A DNA stretch of 64,000 bases from Tateyamaria omphalii (GCF_019802125.1 NZ_JAHVHT010000005.1:62001-126000); one strand, 5' to 3'. Shown: positions 16,557-25,935, counted from the first letter of the stretch. Notes: generated by a model from the letters alone, not told the origin. A program made the numbers and translations.

Positions 16557-18563
16557 ATGTCATCCACCTTTACCAAGGTGTGCGTCACGGTGGCTTTGAT
16601 GCCGGCCGTTGCCATCGCCCAAGACCAGACTGAAACCGAAACGCCGCCCGAACCGAACGACGATGCGTTTCTCGGAACCATCGTTTTGTCAGCGCCGGAC
16701 AACCCGATTGCGGAGGATGGAATCTCCGTAACGAGTGAGGGGCTCGCGCTGAGCAACCCCGCGGACTTGTCCGAACTCTTCGTGGCCGAGCCGACAATTG
16801 CTGTTGGCGGCTCAATCCCGATGTCACAGAAAGTCTACGTAAATGGGATCGAGGAGAATAACCTCGCCATCTCGATTGATGGAGCGCGGCAAAACAACAA
16901 AGTCTTTCACCACAACACCACGACCCTCATTGACCCTGCGCTGCTCAAGGCTGTGCGAATCGAACCTGGCGTGGCGTCGGCGGATGCGGGACCTGGGGCG
17001 CTGGCCGGGGCGCTGGCCTATGAGACAAAGGATGTGGATGACCTGCTGGATCATGGCGACACCTTTGGCGGGCGCTACAAGCTTGAGTATGACAGTAATG
17101 GAGATGTGTTTTCGAACAGCCTGAGCCTTTACGGACGCGACGGCGGTTTCGAGTATTTGCTGTTCGGAAAGTCTGCCACGGGCAACAATCGGGAAGACGG
17201 CGATGGCAATGACATCCTTGCCTCCGGCACTGACTTGAACAGCCTCTTGGGCAAGATTGCATATGAAACCGAAGGCGGCCATCGTTTTGAGTTTTCTGCT
17301 GAAAACGTGGCCGATGACGACGTGCGTCCGTATCGCGCCAATATCGGCGAGGTGATAGGAGGTTCGTTGCCGTTGACGCGGCCCTATGATCTGCAAAGGG
17401 AAAACTATTCGATCACCTACACCCGCACGAACCCCACGGATATGTGGAACCCCACGATCCGACTGAGCTACAGCGGGACGGAATTGTTGAACGACGAGAC
17501 GAATGAACCAGAACGTCAGCGTGTCTTTGGTGAAACCACCAGCTTGAACGGCGAGATTTCGAACCGCTTCACACTGAGTTGGGGTGAGATCAATGCCGGT
17601 ATCGATTTCTACAAAGATGAAGCAAACATTGATTTTGTAGACTTCACCGATCCCAACGAAGACTACAATGTCGGTGAAGAGTTGCAAAACATAGGGGTCT
17701 TTGCACAGGTTCGGATGGAGCCAAACGCCAACACGCGCCTGTCCTTCGGTGCGCGGGCAGACTTTCAAGACTTCGAAGCACGCGATGGCTACAAACAGTC
17801 GGAAAGCGGCTTGTCCGGGAATGTATCGGGTGAGTGGGACGTCACCGACCGGGTTACTGTCGGTGCGGGATACTCACATGTGTGGGGCGGGCTTGAACTG
17901 GCCGAAACATACATCATGACGCCAATCTGGAACTATCCGGCAGACGGTCTTGGCACAGTCACTGCGGACAACGCGTATATCGCGGCAAGCTACACGACCG
18001 GAACATGGGCGATCGACGGCAAGGTGTTCGGCACCGATATCAACAACGCCCGTGCTGCCAGTATCCGCAGCAGTAGCGGTGCCAACATCCGTGCGGATGT
18101 AGAGTCGCGTGGGTTTGAGTTGGGCTTCTCCACCACTTGGGACGGTGGCTTCTTCCGTGTGGGCTATGCCAACATCGATACTGAAGTAAACGGGCGCGTT
18201 GCGGACTCTTTTACCGGGAACTATCTGACAATCCCTCTGGGTGAGTTTTTCACGCTCCAAACTGCACACCGTTTCGACAACGGTATCCTCGTGGGGGGCG
18301 ATGCGCAAATTGCGTTGGACTACAGCGATACATTCGACTTCCTGGGCGGGTCACCAACGATTGATGGCTACACAGTGGTTAACACCTTTGTGGAATACTC
18401 ACCCAAGCGCATGGAAAACCTGACGCTGCGAATGGAGGTCAACAACCTCTTTGACGAGCAGTACACAGCACGCGCGACATATGGGCAGGATTTCCCGACC
18501 GAGGTCGTATCCTTGCCGGAGCCCGGACGGTCGATACGCTTGAGTGCTGAAATTCTGTTTTGA
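16557..18563 (+). CDS. TonB-dependent outer-membrane receptor (probable siderophore receptor)
   Basis: A 668-residue receptor with a signal peptide (cleavage after VAIAQ), an N-terminal plug domain carrying VYVNGIEENNLAISIDGARQ, and a C-terminal barrel ending in the terminal-Phe pattern RLSAEILF. GAGGGA precedes the ATG. The plug and the NNKVFHH segment resemble the haem/haemoglobin receptor group rather than FatA-like receptors, so haem is an alternative ligand. Its position, converging with the ferric-siderophore ABC operon, favours the locus's own siderophore. No TonB-ExbBD genes are in the window. The 260-bp upstream gap (16297-16556) shows no clear iron box. Confidence 0.85.
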   Translation: MSSTFTKVCVTVALMPAVAIAQDQTETETPPEPNDDAFLGTIVLSAPDNPIAEDGISVTSEGLALSNPADLSELFVAEPTIAVGGSIPMSQKVYVNGIEENNLAISIDGARQNNKVFHHNTTTLIDPALLKAVRIEPGVASADAGPGALAGALAYETKDVDDLLDHGDTFGGRYKLEYDSNGDVFSNSLSLYGRDGGFEYLLFGKSATGNNREDGDGNDILASGTDLNSLLGKIAYETEGGHRFEFSAENVADDDVRPYRANIGEVIGGSLPLTRPYDLQRENYSITYTRTNPTDMWNPTIRLSYSGTELLNDETNEPERQRVFGETTSLNGEISNRFTLSWGEINAGIDFYKDEANIDFVDFTDPNEDYNVGEELQNIGVFAQVRMEPNANTRLSFGARADFQDFEARDGYKQSESGLSGNVSGEWDVTDRVTVGAGYSHVWGGLELAETYIMTPIWNYPADGLGTVTADNAYIAASYTTGTWAIDGKVFGTDINNARAASIRSSSGANIRADVESRGFELGFSTTWDGGFFRVGYANIDTEVNGRVADSFTGNYLTIPLGEFFTLQTAHRFDNGILVGGDAQIALDYSDTFDFLGGSPTIDGYTVVNTFVEYSPKRMENLTLRMEVNNLFDEQYTARATYGQDFPTEVVSLPEPGRSIRLSAEILF

Positions 18564-18566
18564 TCC

Positions 18567-18588
18567 TGTGGGGCTCTAGGGCCCCACA
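18567..18588. terminator. Possible bidirectional terminator hairpin
   Basis: TGTGGGGC pairs perfectly with GCCCCACA around a 6-base loop between the convergent receptor and ATPase genes, overlapping the ATPase stop codon. No clear T-tract follows on either strand, so it may be a weak terminator or an mRNA 3' end stabiliser. Confidence 0.4.
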
Positions 18589-19334
18589 TCTACCAGGCGG
18601 CGGTCACCAATCGCGATGACCGCCGCATCTGTCCTGTAGATACGGTTGATCAGGTCCTGGGAAATCACCTCTTTCGGGCTGCCTGTGGCGGCGACACGCC
18701 CTTCGGTCATCACCACGAGATGATCGGCATAGGCCAGTGCATAGTTGATATCGTGCAGGACGATGACGATCGAACGCTGCTGTTCATCCGCAAGCGTGCG
18801 GAGCTGCGTCATCAGGCCACGCGCGGCCGCGATATCGAGATTGTTCAGCGGCTCGTCCAGAAGCAGGTAATCCGTGCCCTGGGCAAAGATCATGGCAAGA
18901 AGTGCATTTTGCCTTTGCCCACCCGACAGTGTTTCGAGCGCCCGGTTGCGCATGTCTGAGAGCCGAAAAGCGTCGAGGGAATTGTCGACAATCCGATGAT
19001 CTTCGGCCGTGAGGCGGCCACGGGAGTGCGGGTAGCGACCGAAGGCGACCAGGTCCGAAACCGTGAGGCGTGGTGCCGCGTCCTGAATTTGCGGCAGGAT
19101 CGACAAAACCCGAGCAAGCGCACCCGTGTCACAGGTCGTGATGTCTTGCCCATCTATGTCAATTCCACCCGATTGCAGCGGCATCAGTCGAGCCACCAGC
19201 GACAGCAAAGTGGACTTTCCCGCACCGTTAGGGCCGATCAGCGCGGTAACTCCATGTCGCGGCAAATCAAGCGAGACATCGCACAGAACAGGCTTACCAG
19301 CGATGTCGTAGGTCACGTTGCGGATCGAGATCAT
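18576..19334 (-). CDS. Ferric-siderophore ABC transporter ATPase (FecE/YclP type)
   Basis: A 252-residue ATPase of the iron-chelate group: Walker A GPNGAGKST, signature LSGGQRQNA, Walker B YLLLDEPLNNLD, and VLHDINYALAYAD. The LDEPLNNLD wording is typical of siderophore importers. Its ATG overlaps the stop of the permease upstream. It is last in the minus-strand operon DUF2218, binding protein, two permeases, ATPase. Confidence 0.9.
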   Translation of the reverse strand: MISIRNVTYDIAGKPVLCDVSLDLPRHGVTALIGPNGAGKSTLLSLVARLMPLQSGGIDIDGQDITTCDTGALARVLSILPQIQDAAPRLTVSDLVAFGRYPHSRGRLTAEDHRIVDNSLDAFRLSDMRNRALETLSGGQRQNALLAMIFAQGTDYLLLDEPLNNLDIAAARGLMTQLRTLADEQQRSIVIVLHDINYALAYADHLVVMTEGRVAATGSPKEVISQDLINRIYRTDAAVIAIGDRRLVDVGP

Positions 19335-20275
19335 CGAAAACGGCCCTTGAGCAAGAGGAAGAAGAAAAGCAAACCACCCAGCAGATCCACAACCACGGAC
19401 AGCGGTGTGGAAAGGGCAAACACACGCTCCATCACCAACTGTCCTCCGACGAGTGTGATGGCCGAGACCAACGCGGCAATCGGCAGCAGGCGCGCGTGGG
19501 TCACGGACGGATCAATCAGCCTTGCGAGGCTGACCACGAGGAGGCCGAGGAACGCAACCGGCCCAACCAGCGCAGTGGACACCGAGACGAGCGCTGCAAT
19601 CAGCAACAGTGCAAGCACCGTTTCGCGTCTGACCCGCACACCCAGATTGGTCGCCGCATCATGGCCAAGGGCAAGCACATCCCATTGCCGCCGCTTGTGC
19701 CAGGCCATCGCCAGGACGCCAAAGCTGAGTAGTGCGGCGAGCGGCAACAAGTCGGTCTCGATCCGGTTAAACCGCGCGTAGGATGCGCCCTGAATGACCT
19801 GAAACTCGTTTGGGTCGATCATGCGCTGCCAAAACGCAGTCAATGCACGAAAGAGCGTGGCAAATATGATGCCCGTCAGGATCATACGCAGCAGATCGCC
19901 ACGGGTCTGCACAATCAGCGTTCCGAACAACAGGACAGCTCCAGACATCAAAAGACCGGTGTTCAATCCAAACACGGCAATTGGCGGCAGGCTTATCGTT
20001 GTCTGCGCCCCCAGAAAAAACACCAGCCCGGTCAAGATCAGGCCATATAGGGCATCAAACCCGACAATCGATGGCGTCAGGATGCGGTTGCCCGACACGG
20101 TCTGAAACAGCACCGTAGAGGTGGAGATTGCCAGCGCCACCAACAGCAGGCCGGCCAGCTTGCCGCCCCGAAACGGAAGGACGAAACTCCATGCACCTTT
20201 GGCACCGACCGTCATGTACAAGACGACACATACAGCGAGCACCAGACTGAGATAGAGAACCGGCCTAGAGCGCAT
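19331..20275 (-). CDS. Ferric-siderophore ABC permease (FecCD family, YclO-like)
   Basis: A 314-residue BtuC/FecCD-type permease with about nine hydrophobic segments and the typical ILTPSIVGFDALYGLI, MILTGIIFATLFRAL and GPVAFLGLLVVSLARL blocks. It overlaps the first permease by 11 bp. Together they form the inner-membrane channel for the iron-siderophore. The pair is closer in pattern to the YclN/YclO and FatC/FatD petrobactin/anguibactin permeases than to FhuB-type fusions. Confidence 0.88.
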   Translation of the reverse strand: MRSRPVLYLSLVLAVCVVLYMTVGAKGAWSFVLPFRGGKLAGLLLVALAISTSTVLFQTVSGNRILTPSIVGFDALYGLILTGLVFFLGAQTTISLPPIAVFGLNTGLLMSGAVLLFGTLIVQTRGDLLRMILTGIIFATLFRALTAFWQRMIDPNEFQVIQGASYARFNRIETDLLPLAALLSFGVLAMAWHKRRQWDVLALGHDAATNLGVRVRRETVLALLLIAALVSVSTALVGPVAFLGLLVVSLARLIDPSVTHARLLPIAALVSAITLVGGQLVMERVFALSTPLSVVVDLLGGLLFFFLLLKGRFR

Positions 20276-21218
20276 GGGATCTGGGGCGATACAGAAGCCA
20301 AAGGAAAATCACCGCACCGAGGATGCCCATGACCGTGCCCACTGGAATCTCGAAAGGGTGCCGCAGAAGGCGACCGATGACATCGGACGCCAGAACCAGC
20401 GCGGCGCCACCACTCGCAATCAGCGGCAGCGTACGCCGTAAATTGTCACCTGCGTAGCGCGCCACGATGTTTGGCACAACGAGGCCAAGGAATGGGATAG
20501 CGCCCACGGTTACCACGACCAGCGCCGTTACGACGGATATCGCAAGCAAGCCCACGATCATCACCTGCTCATAGTTCAAACCGAGGTTGATGCTGGCCGT
20601 GCGCCCCAGGCCCAGGATCGCAAACTGATCTGCTGCCATGTAGGTCAGTACGGCCACAAAAGCAGCCACCCACAGCAGCTCGTAGCGCCCACGCAACACG
20701 CCAGAGAACTCTCCGTTCATCCAAACGTCGATGTACTGTATCAGGTCACCCTGGTACGCGATGAAGGTGACGCCAGCCCCCAGCACGCCCCCATAGATCA
20801 ACCCCACCAATGGGATGAGCAGCGGTTGTGTCGGTGGCAGCCGCTGAATGATGAGCAAAAAGCCGACGCTGGCCAGTAGAGCCGTGGTTGAGGCAACCGC
20901 CATCTTGGTGAGCAAACCGGCTTCCGGTGCAGCCCATGTGGCAAAGAGAATGCCGAGCGCAGCACCTTGTCCAGTACCGGTGGTCATCGGCTCCACGAAC
21001 CGATTGCGCACCATACTTTGCAGCAGAGCGCCGCAAACTGCCAATGCGCCACCAGTGATCACTACAGCCAGGGTGCGCGGCACGCGGCTGTCGCGCAGCA
21101 ACTCCCATGCCGCCGGATCGCGCAGCAGATCAACGGGTTGCAGCGGGATAACCCCGACAAAGAGCGATAGCAGGCCGAGAACGAAAAGCCCTCCGCCCAG
21201 CAACAGGCCCAACCTCAT
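20265..21218 (-). CDS. Ferric-siderophore ABC permease (FecCD family, YclN-like)
   Basis: A 317-residue FecCD-family permease: a hydrophobic N-terminus, LRDSRVPRTLAVVITGGALAVCGALLQ (the coupling and substrate-gate region), FVEPMTTGTGQGAALGI, and GAIPFLGLVVPNIVARYAGDNLR near the C-terminus. It starts 4 bp after the binding-protein stop. It is the partner of the permease downstream. Confidence 0.88.
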   Translation of the reverse strand: MRLGLLLGGGLFVLGLLSLFVGVIPLQPVDLLRDPAAWELLRDSRVPRTLAVVITGGALAVCGALLQSMVRNRFVEPMTTGTGQGAALGILFATWAAPEAGLLTKMAVASTTALLASVGFLLIIQRLPPTQPLLIPLVGLIYGGVLGAGVTFIAYQGDLIQYIDVWMNGEFSGVLRGRYELLWVAAFVAVLTYMAADQFAILGLGRTASINLGLNYEQVMIVGLLAISVVTALVVVTVGAIPFLGLVVPNIVARYAGDNLRRTLPLIASGGAALVLASDVIGRLLRHPFEIPVGTVMGILGAVIFLWLLYRPRSHAL

Positions 21219-21222
21219 GTGG

Positions 21223-22119
21223 TCATAGATCCGTCAGTGCAGCAGCGATTTCATCCAACGTCAGCATCATCGACTGGATGCCACCGCCGGCCAGGTAGAT
21301 CGGCGCAGAACTGAGATAGACGACCCTGTCATTTTTCCACGCGTTGGTCTCGTGCACCAGCGGGTTGTTCAACGCGGCACGCGCGCTGGCACCGTCTTCA
21401 CCGATGGCGGACATGCGATCGATGACCAGCAGAATGTCCGGATTGGCATCCCGGATGAATTCGAAACTGATGGCTTCGCCGTGCGTACTCTCTTCGACCG
21501 TCTCGACAGTCGGGGGCAGGCCCAAATCCGTATGAAGCCATCCGAAGCGACTTTCGGCACCGTAAGCAGATACCTTCGGACCATTGGTCATAACGATGAG
21601 AGCATTGCCGTTACCTTCCAAAGCGGCTGCAAGCGTATCGAGCCTTGCGTTGAACGTTGCAGCCAATGCAGCGGCCTGATCTTCCTTGCCGAAGATCGTT
21701 CCATAGGCTGCCAGCCGGTCAAGGCCCTGACCCACGACATCCTCCCAGATGGTCATGTCCACCGTAGGTGCAACGCGAGCGAGATCGGGTACCACTTTGG
21801 ACGAGCGCCCACCGGCCAGGATAAGGTCGGGAGCAAGAGCAGCGATGGCTTCGTAATCGGGTTCGAACAGTGTCCCCATGGGGGCCGCACCGTCCATGGC
21901 GTCCGTCAGGTAGTCGAGCATGGGTGGGCCAACGACACCGTCGGCGCTGACATCCAGCGCTTCGAGCGTGTCGAGAATGGCAAAATCCATCACGGCGATG
22001 GTTTGGGGCAAAGGGGTGACCTCAACCTGGCCCGAATAGGTTTCAATGGTGGTGGTTTGGGAATGTGCGGCGGTGCCGAATGCAAAAAGTGCTGCGATGG
22101 TGGCAGTAAAGCGAAGCAT
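21223..22119 (-). CDS. Siderophore-binding periplasmic protein (YclQ/FatB/CeuE type)
   Basis: A 298-residue class III binding protein. The signal peptide MLRFTATIAALFAFGTAAHSQ has no lipobox, so it is a soluble periplasmic protein in this Gram-negative. The N-terminal lobe has TPLPQTIAVMDFAILDTLEAL, a pattern characteristic of YclQ/FatB/CeuE proteins that bind catecholate/petrobactin-type complexes. The linker helix and LILAGGRSSKVVPDLARVAPTVDM follow the family. The location beside asb genes makes ferric petrobactin or its photoproduct the likely ligand. The gene follows DUF2218 with a 95-bp gap. Confidence 0.87.
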   Translation of the reverse strand: MLRFTATIAALFAFGTAAHSQTTTIETYSGQVEVTPLPQTIAVMDFAILDTLEALDVSADGVVGPPMLDYLTDAMDGAAPMGTLFEPDYEAIAALAPDLILAGGRSSKVVPDLARVAPTVDMTIWEDVVGQGLDRLAAYGTIFGKEDQAAALAATFNARLDTLAAALEGNGNALIVMTNGPKVSAYGAESRFGWLHTDLGLPPTVETVEESTHGEAISFEFIRDANPDILLVIDRMSAIGEDGASARAALNNPLVHETNAWKNDRVVYLSSAPIYLAGGGIQSMMLTLDEIAAALTDL

Positions 22120-22214
22120 TTAGTCCTCATGCAGGCTGGCACGCATGGCTGGGACTGGCTTTGCGTTTAGGTTGTGGAGCCCCGTTAGCGGATTCGACGG
22201 GTCGGGTAAATGTG

Positions 22215-22520
22215 TCAGTGGTGTGCGGCGTGTGCGTCGATGGACCACGACATCGTTTCAAACTCTTCGCGAAAGGCGAAGCGTACCAGATGCGCATCGA
22301 TCATGCGCTGCGCGTCCATTGGATCTTCACCACCTTTGAGAGCGATGGTGATGACCAGTGCACTATCTGTGGCAACAAAGGTCGTGTCACCGAAGCCCAA
22401 GGCTGCAAAGCCGCTATTTTCGGTGCACTGCGCCTCAACCTTGTGGGCGAAATGCTTGCACAGCTGTTGAAGATAGCGCGATCCATTCGGGGTATCATAG
22501 GTGCCGGTAAGAGATATCAT
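22215..22520 (-). CDS. DUF2218 domain protein
   Basis: About 101 residues beginning MISLTGTYDTPNG. DUF2218 features are SRYLQQLCKHFAHKVEA, an FGDTTFVAT strand and the end HLVRFAFREEFE. The family is small, cytoplasmic and often found near siderophore uptake genes; function is unknown. The reading frame extends upstream to 22634, but AGGA is spaced 8 bp from the ATG at 22520 and the extension lacks family similarity. It is first gene of the importer operon, just below the candidate iron box. Confidence 0.8.
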   Translation of the reverse strand: MISLTGTYDTPNGSRYLQQLCKHFAHKVEAQCTENSGFAALGFGDTTFVATDSALVITIALKGGEDPMDAQRMIDAHLVRFAFREEFETMSWSIDAHAAHH

Positions 22521-22530
22521 GCTCATTTTC

Positions 22531-22547
22531 CTGATTATTTTAATCAG
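22531..22547. promoter_or_regulatory. Candidate iron-responsive operator (RirA-type IRO box)
   Basis: A perfect 17-bp palindrome (CTGATTA-TTT-TAATCAG) lies just upstream of the DUF2218 start, in the 233-bp gap between the divergent uptake and biosynthesis operons. It contains TGA-N9-TCA, the consensus described for the RirA iron regulator of alphaproteobacteria. Its position would block transcription of the uptake operon and possibly the polyamine/siderophore operon when iron is plentiful. Confidence 0.6.
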
Positions 22548-22753
22548 AATTAGATGATTCACAAAATAATTCAACTCTATAAACAGGTTAGCTCCGGCTT
22601 CGGTGGTTTTCTGCGCGCGCCAAAGATTTTGCAACCAACCGCTTGCACAATCTGAGATTGAGGTTTAGGCCATAGGCAAATACGCCCGGTAGGCCCAGCC
22701 GAACACGCTTTGCATCGGTGACCACCAAGCTTCTGATGGACACGAGGCGGCGT

Positions 22754-24706
22754 ATGAACACCCTTGCTGACATTTCTGATGATGTGGCGACGATTGCGCC
22801 CAAAGGCGCGGCGATACCGTCATCCGGTGCCGCCGCAATCTACGGTGTTGACCGGTGGTCGGACGGTCTGATCTGTGTGACACCGTCCGGCGACTTGGCA
22901 TTGAAAAACCCAAGTCATCTCACCGCGCCGCCGGTGTCCTTGCCAGTGATCCTGGAAGCGCTGGAAAGGCGTGGCATCCCGGCACCGCTTTTACTTCGGG
23001 TACAGCCCTTTCTTGATCGCTCGTTGACGCGGCTGCACGAGGCCTTTGCCGCAGCCATCCGGGACATTCGCTACAAGGGATGCTACCGCGGGGTCTTTCC
23101 CATCAAGGTGAATCAGCAGCCCGAGATTGTGGAGCGCGTGGTCGAGGTGGGCCGAGAGGCCCATTTCGGGCTGGAGGTTGGATCGAAACCGGAACTCCTG
23201 ATCGCACTGGCACAGTCCATGTCGCCCGAAGCTTTGTTGATATGCAATGGAGCGAAGGACGCGGGGTTCATGCGTCTTGCGATGCTGTCACAGAAGCTGG
23301 GTTTCAACACAGTGATCGTGCTGGAAAGCCTGCAGGAGTTTGAGACTGTCCACCGGATTGCCGAGGACTTGGAGCTGCGCCCGCGGCTCGGAGTACGCAT
23401 CAAGCTGACAGAGACCGTAACCGGCAAGTGGCAGGCCTCCTCGGGAGATCGCTCTGTCTTTGGCATAAGCGCGCTGGACCTCTTGAAATTGACTGCCCGG
23501 CTGGAAGAGACCGAGATGATGGATTGCCTCGTCCTGCAGCACACTCATGTCGGATCGCAGGTACCGGACATCATGGACGTGCGACGCGCAGCAACAGAAG
23601 CCTGCCGTTTTTATACCGAACTGTCACGCATGGGCGCGCCTCTACGATACCTGGATCTGGGCGGTGGGCTGGGGCTGGACTACACCGGCGCGCGGCAGGC
23701 GGATGAAAATTCAATCAACTATACGGTCAAGGAATACTGCGCAAACCTCGTCGAAAGCGTGTTTTATGCGATGGAGGAGGCAGGGTTGCCGCATCCGACC
23801 ATCGTCACGGAAAGCGGTCGTTTCATTGCCGCGCAATCGGCGATTTTCGTTTTCAATGTCCTTGACGCCACGCTGTACGACACGCCCGAACGACCCATGG
23901 TCACATCGGACGATCATCACCTACTGAGTGATCTGCTGGCGGTGGAAAGCTATGTCGAAAGTGATCGGTTGCAGGAGGCGCTGAACGACGCGATCTATTA
24001 TCGCGACGAAATCCGGACCTTGTTTCGCCATGGGCAAATTGGGCTTCACTTGATGGCGCGGGCTGAGCAAGCCTTTCTGTTCCTGCTGTCGAGATTCAAA
24101 CATGTAGGTGCCCAGGATGGCTTTTCCGGGCTGATTGACCAGCAATTGTCCGGTTTCGTGGACCACTACCATGGCAACTTCTCGTTGTTTCAATCCTTGC
24201 CGGATGTCTGGGCAATTGATCAGGTGCATCCCGTTATGCCCCTAAGCCGCTTGGACGAGGTACCCACGCGACGGGCGATCCTGACGGATCTGACCTGTGA
24301 CAGCGATGGCAAGATTGAACGTTTCGTATTGGCTGATGGGATGGCTTCCGCATTGCCTGTGCACGCGCTGCGCGAGGGCGAAGACTACCACATCGGCGTG
24401 TTCTTTGTTGGCGCTTACCAAGAGACCCTCGGTGATCTGCACAACCTGTTCGGCGATCCAAACGTGGTCACCATCTCGCTTGATCCAGAGGGCGGTTTTG
24501 ACATTGAGCACGAGACCGAAGGCGACCGGATCTCTGAGGTGATGTCCTATGTCGAATACGATCCGCAAACATGCCTTACGACATTTCGCAAGACGGTCGA
24601 AAGGGCTGTGAAAGAGGGACATGTCGATGCTGATGAACGCCGTATGATCATGGCTGCCTACAAGGATGGCCTCGCTGGCTCCACCTACTTTTCCGCTGAC
24701 CGCTAA
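22754..24706 (+). CDS. speA: Biosynthetic arginine decarboxylase (SpeA family)
   Basis: About 650 residues, the usual SpeA length. It is a fold-III PLP enzyme converting arginine to agmatine. Visible residues: PLP lysine in YRGVFPIKVNQQ (about 118), HTHVGSQVPD, the glycine loop LDLGGGLGLDY, ESGRFIAAQSA and the catalytic cysteine context LTCDSDGKIERF. ATG-22754 (GAGG 6 bp upstream) is preferred to 22718. It starts the plus-strand operon that runs through the polyamine genes into the siderophore genes and is divergent from the uptake operon. It likely feeds the agmatinase at 27105. Confidence 0.92.
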   Translation: MNTLADISDDVATIAPKGAAIPSSGAAAIYGVDRWSDGLICVTPSGDLALKNPSHLTAPPVSLPVILEALERRGIPAPLLLRVQPFLDRSLTRLHEAFAAAIRDIRYKGCYRGVFPIKVNQQPEIVERVVEVGREAHFGLEVGSKPELLIALAQSMSPEALLICNGAKDAGFMRLAMLSQKLGFNTVIVLESLQEFETVHRIAEDLELRPRLGVRIKLTETVTGKWQASSGDRSVFGISALDLLKLTARLEETEMMDCLVLQHTHVGSQVPDIMDVRRAATEACRFYTELSRMGAPLRYLDLGGGLGLDYTGARQADENSINYTVKEYCANLVESVFYAMEEAGLPHPTIVTESGRFIAAQSAIFVFNVLDATLYDTPERPMVTSDDHHLLSDLLAVESYVESDRLQEALNDAIYYRDEIRTLFRHGQIGLHLMARAEQAFLFLLSRFKHVGAQDGFSGLIDQQLSGFVDHYHGNFSLFQSLPDVWAIDQVHPVMPLSRLDEVPTRRAILTDLTCDSDGKIERFVLADGMASALPVHALREGEDYHIGVFFVGAYQETLGDLHNLFGDPNVVTISLDPEGGFDIEHETEGDRISEVMSYVEYDPQTCLTTFRKTVERAVKEGHVDADERRMIMAAYKDGLAGSTYFSADR

Positions 24707-24727
24707 CTGATGAACGAGGATGTATAC

Positions 24728-25933
24728 ATGGGACGTGTTTTAGTGATTGGGGCCGGTGGCGTCGGCGCTGTCGCGGTCATGAAGATGGCGATGAACCCGG
24801 AGATTTTCACTGACATCACCCTGGCCAGCCGCACCCTGTCAAAGTGCGAGGACATCGCTGCAAACGTGCGGAAGCGCACGGGCGTCACGATCAAGACAAC
24901 GCAGGTGGATGCCATGGATGTGGCGGCCACGGTTGCTCTGATCCGGGAGAGTGGGGCGGAATTGCTGGTCAATCTTGCGCTGCCCTACCAGGATCTTGCG
25001 CTGATGGATGCCTGTCTGGAGGCGGGTATACACTATCTCGATACCGCGAATTACGAGCCGGAAGACGACGCCAAGTTCGAATACAGTTGGCAGTGGGCCT
25101 ATCAGGATCGGTTCAAGGAGGCCGGGCTGAGCGCCGTTCTGGGATCGGGGTTTGATCCGGGTGTGACGTCGATTTTCGCCGCATGGGTGCGCAAGCACAA
25201 GCTGGACGGCATCCGTTTGATCGACATTCTCGATTGCAATGGCGGTGATAACGGCAAGCCCTTTGCCACCAATTTCAATCCGGAAATCAACATTCGCGAG
25301 GTCACTGCCATTGCCCGCCATTGGGAGAATGGCGATTGGGTCGAAACCCCGGCCATGACGCGCAAAGTCGCCTTCGACTTTCCCGAAGTGGGCGAAAAGA
25401 ACATGTATCTCATGTATCACGAGGAACTAGAAAGCCTGAAAACCCACTTCCCCGAGGTCGAGCGCGCACGGTTCTGGATGACCTTTGGTGATGCCTACAT
25501 CAACCATGTCACCGTTCTGCAGAATGTGGGTATGACCCGCATTGATCCGGTCATGCACGAGGGGCAGGAGATCATTCCGCTGCAGTTTCTGAAGTCCGTG
25601 CTGCCTGACCCAAGCGATCTTGGCGAACTGACGAAGGGCAAGACCTGCATCGGCGACATCATCACCGGACCGACCGCCGAGGGTGAAAAGACCTGTTACA
25701 TCTATAACATCTGCGATCACGAGGAATGCTTTGCCGAAGTGGGCAGTCAGGCCGTGGCCTACACTACCGGTGTTCCAGCGATGATCGGCGCAGCCATGAT
25801 GCTGAAGGGGATATGGAAGGCGCCCGGTGTCTGGAACACCGAGCAACTCGATCCCGATGCCTTCATGGACATGCTCAACACCAATGGCCTGCCCTGGCAA
25901 GTCGTAGAACTCGACGCGCATCCGGTGTTCTGA
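24728..25933 (+). CDS. Carboxy(nor)spermidine synthase (saccharopine-dehydrogenase family)
   Basis: A 401-residue NAD(P)H-dependent enzyme of the LYS9/CASDH family. It has a Rossmann motif GAGGVGAVA at the N-terminus, LASRTLSKCEDIA, ANYEPEDDAKFEYSWQW, a GSGFDPGVTSIFAAW core and DILDCNGGDNGKPFATNFNPEINIRE, all typical of carboxynorspermidine dehydrogenase. It would condense putrescine (or 1,3-diaminopropane) with aspartate semialdehyde. Because putrescine is made by the neighbours, carboxyspermidine is the expected product. ACGAGGA 7 bp ahead supports ATG-24728 over 24710. Confidence 0.9.
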   Translation: MGRVLVIGAGGVGAVAVMKMAMNPEIFTDITLASRTLSKCEDIAANVRKRTGVTIKTTQVDAMDVAATVALIRESGAELLVNLALPYQDLALMDACLEAGIHYLDTANYEPEDDAKFEYSWQWAYQDRFKEAGLSAVLGSGFDPGVTSIFAAWVRKHKLDGIRLIDILDCNGGDNGKPFATNFNPEINIREVTAIARHWENGDWVETPAMTRKVAFDFPEVGEKNMYLMYHEELESLKTHFPEVERARFWMTFGDAYINHVTVLQNVGMTRIDPVMHEGQEIIPLQFLKSVLPDPSDLGELTKGKTCIGDIITGPTAEGEKTCYIYNICDHEECFAEVGSQAVAYTTGVPAMIGAAMMLKGIWKAPGVWNTEQLDPDAFMDMLNTNGLPWQVVELDAHPVF

Positions 25934-25935
25934 AC

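Noticed and set aside
16824-17768. A 314-codon minus-strand frame opposite the TonB receptor
   Set aside because: It lies fully within the receptor gene and shows no domain or signal features.
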